A stretch of DNA of 64,000 nt from Pseudomonas antarctica (GCF_001647715.1 NZ_CP015600.1:2728001-2792000); one strand, 5' to 3'. Shown: positions 52,838-62,906, counted from the stretch's first letter. Translations and numbers: made by a program. Notes: generated by a model not told the origin, from the letters alone.

Positions 52838-55486
52838 ATGGCTCAAAATTCCACTCGTTTGCTTCGCCGCCTCAACCCCTATTGCGCTCAGGCACTGAGT
52901 GCAGCGGCAACCTTGTGCCAAAGCCGCACCCATGGGCTGATCACCATCGAGCACTGGCTGCTCAAGTTGCTTGAACAAGGCGAGGGCGACCTGACCCTGA
53001 TCGCCCGCCGCTACGAATGGGACATGGATGCACTCTGGCGCGGCCTGATCGACCACCTCGACACCCTGCCGCGCAGTGTGCAAAGCAAGCCGCAGTTGTG
53101 CGGCAGGCTGCAACAACTGATCAAGAATGCCTGGCTACTGGCATCCCTGGATGGCAACAACGACATTCTGCGTTCAGCCCATTTGCTCGGTGCACTGTTG
53201 GAGACTCCAAGTCTGCTCGTCTGTGATGCTACCTGGCCGCTGCTCAGTATCAGCGCGGCCCAGTTACAGCGATTATATGTGTTGCTTGACCAGCACTCCG
53301 AAGAGCGTCCGCAAGTACAGCAAGAAGCGGCACTGGACAATACCGCGTTGCCAGCTTTATCCGGCACCGATAAACCGGATGCCTTGAAGGTCATCCTGGA
53401 CAAATTCACCCACGACGTTACTGCCAAGGCTTGGGCGGGGCAGATCGACCCGGTGTTTGGCCGTGACGATGAGATTCGCCAGGTCATCGATATTCTCAGC
53501 CGTCGGCGCAAGAACAATCCGATTTTGGTGGGGGAGCCCGGCGTGGGCAAAACCGCTTTGGTTGAAGGTCTTGCATTACGCATCGTTGAGGGCAATGTTC
53601 CCGACAGCCTCAAGCAGGTCAGCGTACGCATCCTTGACTTGGGTTTGTTGCAAGCTGGCGCCGGGGTAAAAGGCGAATTCGAACAGCGTCTGAAAAACGT
53701 CATTGAGGCCGTGCAGCTAGCGCCTGACCCGGTGCTGTTGTTTATCGACGAAGCCCACACTCTGATTGGCGCTGGTAACCAGGCTGGCGGTGCGGACGCC
53801 GCCAACTTGCTCAAGCCGGCCTTGGCGCGTGGCGAGTTGCGCACCATCGCCGCCACCACCTGGAGTGAATACAAGCAGTATTTCGAGCGCGACGCTGCCT
53901 TGGAACGACGCTTTCAGATGGTCAAAGTTGACGAGCCTGACGACGCCAATGCCTGCCTGATGCTGCGTGGCCTCAAAGCGCGATACGCCAGCCACCATGG
54001 CGTACACATTCAGGACGCGGCGGTACAGGCTGCGGTCACGCTTTCACGGCGCTACCTGACGGGCCGCCAACTCCCCGACAAAGCCATCGACCTCCTCGAC
54101 ACCGCCAGTGCACGCGTACGCATGAGCTTGGACTGCGAACCACAAGCGCTGGTGCGCCTTAAGGCTCGGCAGACGGCATTGGACCTGGAGCGCCAAGCCC
54201 TGGAAGAAGACCAGCAACTGAGCGGTAGCCCCGCCAGCGAGCGCCTGGCGATAATCGCCGCGCAGCACGCCGAGTTGTACAACCAGCTAATCGAGCTTGA
54301 GGAGCAATACCGCAACGAACTTAACCTAACGCAGCAATTGCGCGATGCCCGCCAAGCAGAACCTTCACAAATCGCTGTCTGTCTGCAGCTGCAACAACAA
54401 CTGAGCAATGCCCAGGGCAATCAGCCACTTCTTTCCCTCGACGTCGATGCGCGCAGTGTGGCCGAAGTCATTGCTGATTGGACCGGCGTCCCGTTGGGCA
54501 GCTTGCTTAAGGACGAACAAGCCAACCTGCTTGAGCTGGAATACCAACTGAGTGAACAAGTGATCGGCCAGGATCTTGCGCTCGGCGCTTTGGCTCAGCG
54601 CCTACGCGCAGCCAAGACCGGACTGACAGACGATAAAGTGCCACTGGGCGTATTTTTGTTGGTGGGCACTAGTGGCGTCGGCAAAACCGAAACCGCTCTG
54701 GCCCTGGTCGATAAGCTGTTCGGTGGCGAAAAATCGTTGATCACCATCAATCTCTCGGAATATCAGGAAGCCCACACCGTCAGCCAGCTTAAAGGCTCAC
54801 CTCCCGGCTACGTCGGCTACGGCCAGGGCGGCGTGCTCACTGAAGCTGTGCGCCAACGCCCCTACAGCGTTGTGCTGCTTGATGAAGTGGAGAAAGCGCA
54901 CCGCGACGTTCTCAATATTTTTTACCAGGTCTTTGATCGGGGCTGTATGCGCGATGGCGAAGGCCGAGAGATCGACTTCCGTAACACCGTCATTCTCATG
55001 ACTTCCAACCTTGGCAGTGATCAACTTCAAGCTTGTCTGCAAGAGTTCCCCGACGCACCTGATAGCACCTTGCAAGAGTTGCTGCGCCCGATACTGCGCG
55101 ACCACTTCCAGCCAGCCCTATTGGCTCGTTTTCAGACCCTGATTTACCGCCCACTTCAAGCCGACGCCCTGCAGCGCATCGTCGCTATCAAGCTAGCCCA
55201 GGTTGCCAAGCGCTTGCAGTGTCATTACGGGTTGGAGTGTCAGATCGAAGCGGACCTCAACGCGGCGCTGGTAGCTGCCTGCCTGTTGCCCGACACGGGT
55301 GCGCGTAACATCGACAGCCTGCTCAACCAGCAGATCCTGCCTGTGCTTAGTCAGCAGTTACTGCAACGCCAAGCCGCACGGAAGAAAACGCGAAGCGTGA
55401 TTCTGGGCTACAGCGCTGAAGAAGGTATCGTCCTGAACTTCATCGACGCTCATGACGCGGCATCACTTGTCGCCGTGGAGGCCTGA
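52838..55486 (+). CDS. tssH: T6SS AAA+ unfoldase ClpV
   Basis: The 882-residue protein has a Clp_N domain (residues about 1-150), two ATPase domains with Walker A GEPGVGKTALVEG and GTSGVGKTETALAL, arginine-finger/sensor regions and a ClpB-type C-terminal domain. It disassembles the contracted TssB/C sheath. ATG 52838 (MAQNSTRLL) is chosen, with CAGGG 9 nt upstream, over ATG 52829. It precedes vgrG by 2 nt. Confidence 0.95.
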   Translation: MAQNSTRLLRRLNPYCAQALSAAATLCQSRTHGLITIEHWLLKLLEQGEGDLTLIARRYEWDMDALWRGLIDHLDTLPRSVQSKPQLCGRLQQLIKNAWLLASLDGNNDILRSAHLLGALLETPSLLVCDATWPLLSISAAQLQRLYVLLDQHSEERPQVQQEAALDNTALPALSGTDKPDALKVILDKFTHDVTAKAWAGQIDPVFGRDDEIRQVIDILSRRRKNNPILVGEPGVGKTALVEGLALRIVEGNVPDSLKQVSVRILDLGLLQAGAGVKGEFEQRLKNVIEAVQLAPDPVLLFIDEAHTLIGAGNQAGGADAANLLKPALARGELRTIAATTWSEYKQYFERDAALERRFQMVKVDEPDDANACLMLRGLKARYASHHGVHIQDAAVQAAVTLSRRYLTGRQLPDKAIDLLDTASARVRMSLDCEPQALVRLKARQTALDLERQALEEDQQLSGSPASERLAIIAAQHAELYNQLIELEEQYRNELNLTQQLRDARQAEPSQIAVCLQLQQQLSNAQGNQPLLSLDVDARSVAEVIADWTGVPLGSLLKDEQANLLELEYQLSEQVIGQDLALGALAQRLRAAKTGLTDDKVPLGVFLLVGTSGVGKTETALALVDKLFGGEKSLITINLSEYQEAHTVSQLKGSPPGYVGYGQGGVLTEAVRQRPYSVVLLDEVEKAHRDVLNIFYQVFDRGCMRDGEGREIDFRNTVILMTSNLGSDQLQACLQEFPDAPDSTLQELLRPILRDHFQPALLARFQTLIYRPLQADALQRIVAIKLAQVAKRLQCHYGLECQIEADLNAALVAACLLPDTGARNIDSLLNQQILPVLSQQLLQRQAARKKTRSVILGYSAEEGIVLNFIDAHDAASLVAVEA

Positions 55487-55488
55487 AC

Positions 55489-57864
55489 ATGCTCAATGAA
55501 CGGCGCAGCTTCTTCGACCACAGCCGGCACAAACTCACTGTTCGCGACGTTGACGCAGTTCTCGATGTCCTGGCCTTTAAAGGCAGAGAGGGTTTGAGTC
55601 AGCCATTTAATTATCGTGTGGAACTGACCAGCACCGACGGCGATATCGCCGCCGAAAAAATGCTCGGCCAAGACGCCAGTTTGAGCTTGAGTGGCGCACC
55701 CCAAAGTCGTTCTATGGGTAGCTTTAACGCCCCGCCTAGCGGTCCGTTGCGTACGCTTCATGGAGTAATCACTGGTTTCAAGCGCCTATCCGGTTCCAAC
55801 GACGAAGCCCGCTACGAAATAACCCTGGAACCACGCTTTGCCCTGCTTGGTCGAGGTCGGCAATTTCGCATTTACCAACATCAATCAGTACCTGAAATCG
55901 TCGAAAGCATCCTGCGCAGCCGCCACAACTTTGAAGGCCAAGACTTTCTCTTCAACTTGGTGCGCGAATACCCCAAACGTGAACAGGTCATGCAGTACGG
56001 CGAAAGCGACCTGGCCTTCATCTCCCGCCTGCTGGCCGACGTTGGCATCTGGTATTGCTTCACCTGCGACGAACGCCTGAACATCGACGTAATTGAATTC
56101 CATGATGACCAGCGTCATTACCAGTTCGATGTGGAGCTGGCGTACCGCCCGCAATCGGGACTTAGCAGCAGCGGAAATGACGGTGCGTGGGCCCTGCAAT
56201 CCAGCCACCAAGTGGTGGAACAGCACGTTAACATTCGTGCCTACCATCACCGCGTTGCCAACACTTCGCAAGACGGCAATGTCGATCAAACCCGTGGCGC
56301 GAGCACAACCTACGGCGAGGCTTATCACTACGCCGAACCCTACACCGGGCTGGGTGACGCCTATGCCCAAGACGAAGACCTGCAAAGTGAGAGCGGTTAT
56401 TTCTACGCTCACCTGCGTCACGAGCGTTATCTCAACGGTCACACTCAACTCAGCGGCATCAGCAGCAGCGCCACCTTGGCTCCTGGGCAGGTACTTAAAA
56501 TCTCTGGCGGTGCCCCACAGGCTTTTGCCCCTGGTGCGGTGATCACCCAATTGATCAGCCACGCCGCCCGCGACAGCAGTTACGAAGTTACTTTCGAGGC
56601 AATTCCCTACTCGGAAACCGTGTGCTTTCGCCCAGCGCTGAAAGATAAACCGCAAATCGCCGGCACCGTCCCGGCGCGCGTCACCAGCCCGCAGGAGCAT
56701 GACCCTTACGGCCACATCGACATCGAAGGCCGCTACAAGGTCAACTTTCTATTTGACCGCGACACCTGGAAGGCGGGCGAAGAAAGCCTATGGCTTCGCC
56801 TGGCCCGCCCGTACGCCGGCGACACCCACGGCCTGCACTTGCCGTTGATTCCCGGCACCGAAGTCGCCATCGCCTTCGAACAAGGCGACCCGGACCGGCC
56901 CTACATCGCCCACGCCCTGCACGACAGCCAACACGTAGACCATGTGACCTTGCGCAACTACAAACGCAACGTGCTGCGCACTCCGGCCAACAACAAACTG
57001 CGCATGGACGACACGCGGGGGCAGGAGCATACCAAGGTCAGTACAGAGCACAGTGGCAAGAGTCAGCTCAACCTGGGGCATCTAGTAGATGCCGAGCGGC
57101 AACCACGAGGCCAGGGGGCGGAGTTACGCACCGATGGTCATGCCGCCATCCGCGCAGGCAGTGGGATTTTCATCAGTGCTGACGTTCAGCCCAAAGCTCA
57201 AGGGCAGATGCTTGAAATGAGTGCAGTGTTAGGCCGTTTACAGAAGGCGGGCGATCAGTTGGACGGGCTGTCTGTCGATGCCCAGGCCGCCAATGCTGAA
57301 CCAGCGGATGTGCAGGCACAACTGACGCTCATGCGTGAACAGCTTGATGGACTCAAAGAGGCGGTGGTGCTGCTCAGCGCTCCCGAAGGTATCGCCCTGA
57401 CCAGCGGCAAACACCTGCAACTAGCGGCGCAGGACAACCTGATGATCAATGCCGGGGCCGAGGCGGATATCAGTGTGGTCAAGCGACTGTTTATCGGTGT
57501 AGGGCAGGGGTTAAGTCTATTTGTGCGCAAGCTGGGCATCAAGTTGATTGCGAACCAAGGTCCGGTAAACATCCAGGCACAGAACGACACGCTGGAACTG
57601 ATGGCCCGCCATGGCTTGGAGATCATCAGCACCGAAGATGAAATCCGCATCGTCGCCAAGAAGAAAATTACCCTGAATGCTGGTGGCAGCTACATCACCC
57701 TTGATCAGAGCAGCATCGAGTCTGGTACGCAGGGAGACTACTACATCAAATCGGCGCACTTCGATTACCTGGGTCCGGCCCAACAAGTGCTGGATATGCC
57801 ACAGCCACCTCAATTGACCGAGCATAAATCCAAGTCCCTGGGGCTTATGGATTTCTCTGGCTAA
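55489..57864 (+). CDS. tssI: T6SS spike protein VgrG
   Basis: The 791-residue protein has the gp27/gp44-like opening (FNYRVELTSTDGDIAAEKMLG), a gp5-like OB region (PQEHDPYGHIDIEGRYKVNFLFDRD), a spike domain (NNKLRMDDTRGQEHTKVSTEHS) and a C-terminal DUF2345-type extension to residue 791 (QDNLMINAGAEADISVVKRL). No catalytic toxin domain is visible at the C-terminus, so toxic cargo is expected on the effector encoded next. Confidence 0.95.
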   Translation: MLNERRSFFDHSRHKLTVRDVDAVLDVLAFKGREGLSQPFNYRVELTSTDGDIAAEKMLGQDASLSLSGAPQSRSMGSFNAPPSGPLRTLHGVITGFKRLSGSNDEARYEITLEPRFALLGRGRQFRIYQHQSVPEIVESILRSRHNFEGQDFLFNLVREYPKREQVMQYGESDLAFISRLLADVGIWYCFTCDERLNIDVIEFHDDQRHYQFDVELAYRPQSGLSSSGNDGAWALQSSHQVVEQHVNIRAYHHRVANTSQDGNVDQTRGASTTYGEAYHYAEPYTGLGDAYAQDEDLQSESGYFYAHLRHERYLNGHTQLSGISSSATLAPGQVLKISGGAPQAFAPGAVITQLISHAARDSSYEVTFEAIPYSETVCFRPALKDKPQIAGTVPARVTSPQEHDPYGHIDIEGRYKVNFLFDRDTWKAGEESLWLRLARPYAGDTHGLHLPLIPGTEVAIAFEQGDPDRPYIAHALHDSQHVDHVTLRNYKRNVLRTPANNKLRMDDTRGQEHTKVSTEHSGKSQLNLGHLVDAERQPRGQGAELRTDGHAAIRAGSGIFISADVQPKAQGQMLEMSAVLGRLQKAGDQLDGLSVDAQAANAEPADVQAQLTLMREQLDGLKEAVVLLSAPEGIALTSGKHLQLAAQDNLMINAGAEADISVVKRLFIGVGQGLSLFVRKLGIKLIANQGPVNIQAQNDTLELMARHGLEIISTEDEIRIVAKKKITLNAGGSYITLDQSSIESGTQGDYYIKSAHFDYLGPAQQVLDMPQPPQLTEHKSKSLGLMDFSG

Positions 57865-57895
57865 TCCTTTTGCAAAAACAGGAGCGGAGTACACC

Positions 57896-60580
57896 ATGGG
57901 CAGCTTGATATTTCAGTTTTTTGATCTTTTTGGTCGTGAGCGAAAGGCTCCGATTGACCCGCCAGACGAGCCTGTCTTGCCGACGCCACAGACACCTTCT
58001 GCGGAGCCTCACGCGCCGACACCTGCCAGCGCCGTGACATTGCAGCCACTGGTTAGCTGGAACCATCCCTTCAAGGACAAAAAATCCCCACTGGATCAAT
58101 TAACCCAACTGGCCAAAGCAGCGTCAGGTTATTACCCGCTGGGACGTAATGGTCTTTGGCACGGTGGCGTGCATTTCGATAGTGGCACCGCCGGAACCTT
58201 GGATCAAACAAGCGTGCATTGTCTGGCGGACGGTGAGGTTGTGGCTTACCGCATCGACGAGTACTCACCAACCTCGACTTATTTCGTCAATGAGCTGTGT
58301 GCGCTAAAGCCCTTTTCACGTAATTTTGTTCTGGTACGCCACTGTCTTGAGGCTCCAAAGATTGAGGGCTGTACGGATGCTCCGCCCAGCCTGATCTTTT
58401 ACAGCTTGTATATGCACCTGCAGGATTGGGCGGTGTACCGGGATGATGCTTCTGTCGCCCGGCCGGCGTTTTGGTCCGAAGGGCAGGCCCGTTGGGTCAA
58501 GGCGACGACTAGAGACGCACTCCCCGGCCATCCTGCGCAGTTGGGCCTGAACGTTCGTAACCAAGCGCAAGGGGGCAAGGTGTTGACTCTTTTGCCACGG
58601 GGCGCGCAGGTGACCGTCAGCGGTGAGGGGGAATATCGCAAGCTAGAAAACACTAACGGACCAGATGCTCTGATAAGTGCCGATGGTTCTTTGCGGGGCT
58701 ACCTTTCATATGAATATTTAGTACCCATCGCGGGTGGGGAGTACAGGGTCAAGGCTTCGTCACTCAAAGTTCGCGCTGAGCCGAATGCCAGACTCGGAAC
58801 CGAAGCCATTATGGAACTACCACACGGCAGCGAGGTAGTCGTCAGCGGTGAGGGGGAGTTTGGGAAACTGGAGCGGGTGAACCAGTACGTTCATTTCAAT
58901 TCGCTGGAGGGCGCTTTAGAACCGATAGCGAACCGCATCGTGGTTCTCGATCAACCAATAGCGATCAAGGCTGGCGACTTAATCGGTCACATTGGCGAAT
59001 ACCAAGACGGCGGTGCTGAGCACCCGGAAAAGAAGTTGCACCTGGAAGTCTTCAGCGATGATGACGTCGAAACGTTCATCGAAGTGAGTCGTGCCTGGGC
59101 ACAGCGGCTGCCTGCCACAGGCAAAACCTGGCTAAAACTTGCCAAGGGCACTGCTGTGGTAACACATCAGGAGCATTTCAGCGCCATACAACCACCCACC
59201 TTGAACGCAGCCAGCACACCCAGTGACGCCGATCTCTTGGTGCCGAAAAGCCTGCTCGACGGCCTACCTGCCGACAAGAAAATAGTCATCTCGGCAACAG
59301 CCGAACGAAAAGCCTGCAACTGGTATCGCCTTGAAGGGCTGCTCCACGACGCGAACAGCGTGTTACTCGATGGTTGGGTTCTTGAAGAAGTCGGGGTCAC
59401 TCAGTGGTTCGATCCCTGGTCATGGGAGGGCTACGACGTAATCTTCAACTATGATTCCCCTCGGCAAACCCTGGCTTCCTTTCTTCGGGCGGCAAACCGC
59501 TTCAGTGAGGAACAAATTGAACGCCACGGTGCCTTGGCCGACATATCGGACAACGGACCGCTAAAGAGTCGGCTGTACGACATCATCGACCGTGACCATG
59601 ATGGAAAAATGACGGCTGAAGAGTTGCAAGCCGCGATTAGCCTACCGGCACACGCGCAATCTCTGTCGAAACTAATCATCCACAACGAAAGTGAGTGGCG
59701 CCACGAACCTCATAAGTGGGACGCACTGGACGAAGTGCTTGGCCATAGCGGTTCGACACCGCACCTGAACTGGTTGGCGGAGAAAGAGCGGATCAAGCAG
59801 GTGAGTTGGTGGGGGGAGGTGGCGCCGAAACTTGGGTTGCCGGCGCATGGGCAGGTGTATCACTTGCATTTTATGGGGCTTGGGGGGTGGTTCGCCAAGT
59901 TGGCTGGGCTAATCAATGTGGACGATTTTCTGATGTTGTACGAGCAACAACATGCACTGTTTTCGTCTGGTACTCGGGCTCTAAGTCAAGGTTCAAAGGA
60001 GAATCTAAGAAAAATAGTAACATCTATAAATTTGTACTACGATTCAAGTTTAACGAAGGCTAATCTCTACGAAGTGGCTTATATGTTGGCAACTGTCAGG
60101 CATGAAGCATACTACTTCCCGGCCGGGGAGTTTTTTAGTGAGGAGCCAGAGGTAGGTAATGCTGCATATTTCAATAAGTACGACCCGGTTCTTGCTTCCA
60201 CCCCCGAGCATAGAACGAGGGCTAGGGAGAATGGTAATACTGAGAGAGGAGATGGGTATAAGTATAGAGGTCGAGGTTGTGTCCACCTGACATGGAAAAA
60301 TAATTATCGAAAATTTTCCGCCTTGTTATCTGTTGATTTTGTTTCTAATCCGGACGCAGCGGCCAAGTTTGAGTACTCTATCCCTATTATGATTATAGGT
60401 ATGACAGAAGGGATGTTTACTGGAAAGAAGCTAGCTAACTATATTAATGCTAATGGTGTGAACTATATGTCGGCAAGAAGAATTATAAATGGTATCGACG
60501 AACAAGCCTTGATTGCTTCCTACGCGGAAAGATTTGAAAATATTTTAAAGCAAGCATCTCAATTGCCTGCGGGGTTTTAA
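57896..60580 (+). CDS. T6SS cargo effector: M23-like, SH3-like, EF-hand and GH19-like regions
   Basis: The 894-residue protein has, in order, an M23-like region with H89-GGVHF-D95, SLYMHL (H174) and LHLEVF (H382), interrupted by two SH3-like repeats ending VSGEGE(Y/F)(R/G)KLE; an EF-hand loop D565-RDHDGKMTAEE; a linker shared by such effectors (SEWRHEPHKWDALDEVLG); and a GH19/lysozyme-like C-terminus from about residue 700 with YRGRGCVHLTWKNNYRKFS. It probably cuts peptidoglycan in target cells. Base use becomes AT-rich from about 59980 (residue 695) to the end. It follows vgrG and precedes a probable immunity gene. Confidence 0.82.
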   Translation: MGSLIFQFFDLFGRERKAPIDPPDEPVLPTPQTPSAEPHAPTPASAVTLQPLVSWNHPFKDKKSPLDQLTQLAKAASGYYPLGRNGLWHGGVHFDSGTAGTLDQTSVHCLADGEVVAYRIDEYSPTSTYFVNELCALKPFSRNFVLVRHCLEAPKIEGCTDAPPSLIFYSLYMHLQDWAVYRDDASVARPAFWSEGQARWVKATTRDALPGHPAQLGLNVRNQAQGGKVLTLLPRGAQVTVSGEGEYRKLENTNGPDALISADGSLRGYLSYEYLVPIAGGEYRVKASSLKVRAEPNARLGTEAIMELPHGSEVVVSGEGEFGKLERVNQYVHFNSLEGALEPIANRIVVLDQPIAIKAGDLIGHIGEYQDGGAEHPEKKLHLEVFSDDDVETFIEVSRAWAQRLPATGKTWLKLAKGTAVVTHQEHFSAIQPPTLNAASTPSDADLLVPKSLLDGLPADKKIVISATAERKACNWYRLEGLLHDANSVLLDGWVLEEVGVTQWFDPWSWEGYDVIFNYDSPRQTLASFLRAANRFSEEQIERHGALADISDNGPLKSRLYDIIDRDHDGKMTAEELQAAISLPAHAQSLSKLIIHNESEWRHEPHKWDALDEVLGHSGSTPHLNWLAEKERIKQVSWWGEVAPKLGLPAHGQVYHLHFMGLGGWFAKLAGLINVDDFLMLYEQQHALFSSGTRALSQGSKENLRKIVTSINLYYDSSLTKANLYEVAYMLATVRHEAYYFPAGEFFSEEPEVGNAAYFNKYDPVLASTPEHRTRARENGNTERGDGYKYRGRGCVHLTWKNNYRKFSALLSVDFVSNPDAAAKFEYSIPIMIIGMTEGMFTGKKLANYINANGVNYMSARRIINGIDEQALIASYAERFENILKQASQLPAGF

Positions 60581-60581
60581 T

Positions 60582-61301
60582 ATGTTCAAAGGGAGGCTCG
60601 TACTGGGTTCGTTTTTATTGCTTTTGGCTTGTTCGAATGCGACTGCCGAAGAAATAGCGGTCGGTAGAAGTTCGGGCAGTATAGTATTGCTAGATAATGG
60701 TGGTGAGAAAATTTATCAAAATATAATTGGTAGTAAGGATGGTTTTTCTCGGCGATTGATAAGTGTCGATGGCCGTCCCGCACTTCAAGTGAGCGGTAGG
60801 TTTGATTTTTATTATACCCTACTGGCTAATAGAGGCGAAATGCTGATAGATTGTGCTTATTCTGATGTTCGGAATAATTACAATGGTGCCAGGGCGACTG
60901 CTGGAATGTGTGGATTAAATATGGAACTCAAGGAGGATTACGACGAGATCGCGCAGGGCTATTCAAATGAATGGAATTCCTCAGTTTTCTCTTTTGATAC
61001 CAGGTCGGTACTTGAAGGTGGGGTTGGGAATGATTTTTTACTTGGGAAAATTGGTGAGATTGAGGTTTTTGATCGATACTCTTCAATTAGGTCGGTAGAG
61101 AACTCGTCCCCTCAGAAACTAATTAAAAGTCGAGTTGGGTGTTATAATTTTGGAGAGGGTGTAGGGTTTCTGGTTTTTATGCATGGGGATAAACTAGTGC
61201 CGCGATATGTTGATATACTTCGTTCGGAAAGCCCTATGGTTTTTCAACGATTGCAAGAGCAGGATTTAAAAAGAATCGCTGTGGAGAAGTGTGATTCATG
61301 A
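60582..61301 (+). CDS. Probable periplasmic immunity protein
   Basis: The 239-residue protein has a signal peptide (MFKGRLVLGSFLLLLACSNATA) with a lipobox-like LLAC and no known domain. Its ATG lies one base after the effector stop, it is strongly AT-rich like the effector's C-terminal region, and it would be exported to the compartment where a peptidoglycan-cleaving effector acts. These three facts make it the likely immunity protein; sequence similarity to a known one was not seen. Confidence 0.65.
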   Translation: MFKGRLVLGSFLLLLACSNATAEEIAVGRSSGSIVLLDNGGEKIYQNIIGSKDGFSRRLISVDGRPALQVSGRFDFYYTLLANRGEMLIDCAYSDVRNNYNGARATAGMCGLNMELKEDYDEIAQGYSNEWNSSVFSFDTRSVLEGGVGNDFLLGKIGEIEVFDRYSSIRSVENSSPQKLIKSRVGCYNFGEGVGFLVFMHGDKLVPRYVDILRSESPMVFQRLQEQDLKRIAVEKCDS

Positions 61302-61789
61302 TAATTAACATGGCAATGCATAATTAGGTCGTTAGTGCCTGATAACGTTAGCTTTGATCATGTTCAGTATGTGAGGCCGAGTTGGAGTCTCTAAGGGTCT
61401 GAATTTTTCCCACTCTTGGTACGACTAAATCGACAACAAAATTGACACGGGCATAAGAAGTTGCACTCCTTGGTGTCGATATGACACGCGAAGAAGTTTG
61501 GGTGGAATTTAGATTTTCAGGAAAGACTGTTACGGGAGGGTGATTGATGTGCAACGATATTGGAGGTGTAATAAGTTTTAGGACATAGGCTTGCAGTGCT
61601 AATGTGGTGTTGATTAAGTATTGCGAATTTTGTTTTTTGTGACGGTGGTGATTGTTTTTTGATATTTTTATTTTCGAGGCAGGTCGTACGGTTGTGCTGG
61701 TAAATGACTAAGGCACAGCTGTAAATATACACAGGAGTACTCTGTTTTTAATTGATTGAGCGGTGTGGTCAAGCGGGAGTTAGACGTTG
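61302..61789. other. AT-rich 488-bp gap with possible decayed LysR tail
   Basis: No intact gene is seen. On the minus strand (about 61348-61554) a frame ends with SYARVNFVVDLVVPRVGKIQ, resembling the C-terminal end of LysR regulators (xRVxxFVDFLVExxGK), but it lacks the rest of the protein. The stretch may be the debris of an older gene between two immunity-type modules. Confidence 0.35.
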
Positions 61790-62347
61790 ATGAAATGGAC
61801 GAGTTTGGTTCTGTTGCTTGGGAATTCGATGTTTGTTTGTGCGGAAAGTAAACTTTATAATTTGAGTCCGGTTTTTAATGAGGTGGATGTTGCTGAGTTC
61901 TTGTCGGCGAGCGGAGCGCGTGGACAAACTATAAGTGGCTATCTGACAGGTAAAAGTGGCGTTCGCTACACTATCCCCGATGTGTGCGAGCCAGAAGGTG
62001 GCGACGCTGAACTAACTGATGCATATACGGTAAAAGGAAAAAGAAGCTATTTTTTGTTTACTTGTGCTTGGCCTGTTCAGCATTCTGGTATTGGTCTCAG
62101 TGGCGTCCAGTATGAGACTTTTATTTATATCGAAAAAAACCTGGCCTCAGTCGGCAAAGAAAAGGAGTTGTCCAGAATTTTGTCTGGTTATGAGGGGAAG
62201 TTGTCGGAGGGAAGTAGCAACTACGCTTGGTATGTATCACGTAAGATTGCGAGTGAAAAAATACTAGAACTTGAGCGTGGAAGGTCCGTAGATTTTCTTA
62301 AGTTGGCGCAGCTTATTGTTCTAAGTCGTTTGAATGACGGGGGGTGA
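61790..62347 (+). CDS. Exported hypothetical protein, candidate immunity
   Basis: The 185-residue protein has a signal peptide (MKWTSLVLLLGNSMFVCAES) and no recognised domain; two cysteines occur (VCEPEGG, FTCAWP). ATG 61790 is preferred to TTG 61787, with GGGAG about 10 nt upstream. It overlaps the next gene by 14 nt. It lies in the AT-rich T6SS accessory segment, so an orphan immunity role is possible. Confidence 0.55.
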   Translation: MKWTSLVLLLGNSMFVCAESKLYNLSPVFNEVDVAEFLSASGARGQTISGYLTGKSGVRYTIPDVCEPEGGDAELTDAYTVKGKRSYFLFTCAWPVQHSGIGLSGVQYETFIYIEKNLASVGKEKELSRILSGYEGKLSEGSSNYAWYVSRKIASEKILELERGRSVDFLKLAQLIVLSRLNDGG

Positions 62348-62675
62348 GGCAATCAAATCTTATTTAGGTTCTGGGCGTGTTGAAGAATTACTTCAAGAAT
62401 TTCCGATTAGTAATTCTACCGTTGCCGCTTACAATGATTTGGGTTATGCATTATGGCAAGCGGGTGAGGAAGTTGGGGCCTATAAATTGCTGAGAGCCGT
62501 TGAGGGAGCGTCTCCGGGTAGAGTTGTTCTAAAGCTAAATATTGCGGATGTTTTATGGGGGGGCGATAAAGAAAAGGCAATAGTTTACTATGAGGAGTAC
62601 ATTAGTCTGATGAGGAAGGCCGGAAAGGAAAAGTTAGTCCCGGTGAGTGTGTTTGAAAAAATAACTTCTCACTAA
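62334..62675 (+). CDS. Small TPR-like protein
   Basis: The 113-residue protein shows two degenerate helix pairs of tetratricopeptide type (AAYNDLGYALWQAGEEVGAYKLLRAVE and VVLKLNIADVLWGGDKEKAIVYYEEY). It has no signal peptide. It overlaps the preceding gene by 14 nt and is probably translated with it. AT-rich codon use. Role unknown; it may assist or replace an immunity protein. Confidence 0.6.
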   Translation: MTGGEAIKSYLGSGRVEELLQEFPISNSTVAAYNDLGYALWQAGEEVGAYKLLRAVEGASPGRVVLKLNIADVLWGGDKEKAIVYYEEYISLMRKAGKEKLVPVSVFEKITSH

Positions 62676-62906
62676 TCAGTATGTGAGGAAAGAGAATCCC
62701 GTGGCGCATCATGGGGTGTGCTAGTTAGAGCTTTTTTTTTGCGTAGCTTAAGTTAATAAAAATTATGGCGCTGATCTCGTAGGTTGTTTGCGCGCACCGG
62801 TGTCGTGCGCGCTATAAAGTCTGGCTGGATAGTGAAAGTCCATCACATGACAAGAGCGCGTCTCAGGGGCGTAGATAACTGTGTCGGTATTAATCCTAGG
62901 TAAGTC
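62676..62906. other. Gap with GC hairpin upstream of the PAAR gene
   Basis: No gene is seen. A perfect 8-bp stem GCGCGCAC/GTGCGCGC (62790-62797 with 62805-62812) has a 7-nt loop and no U-tract. A separate T run (about 62731) might belong to a weak terminator after the TPR-like gene. The PAAR gene may have its own promoter here. Confidence 0.4.
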
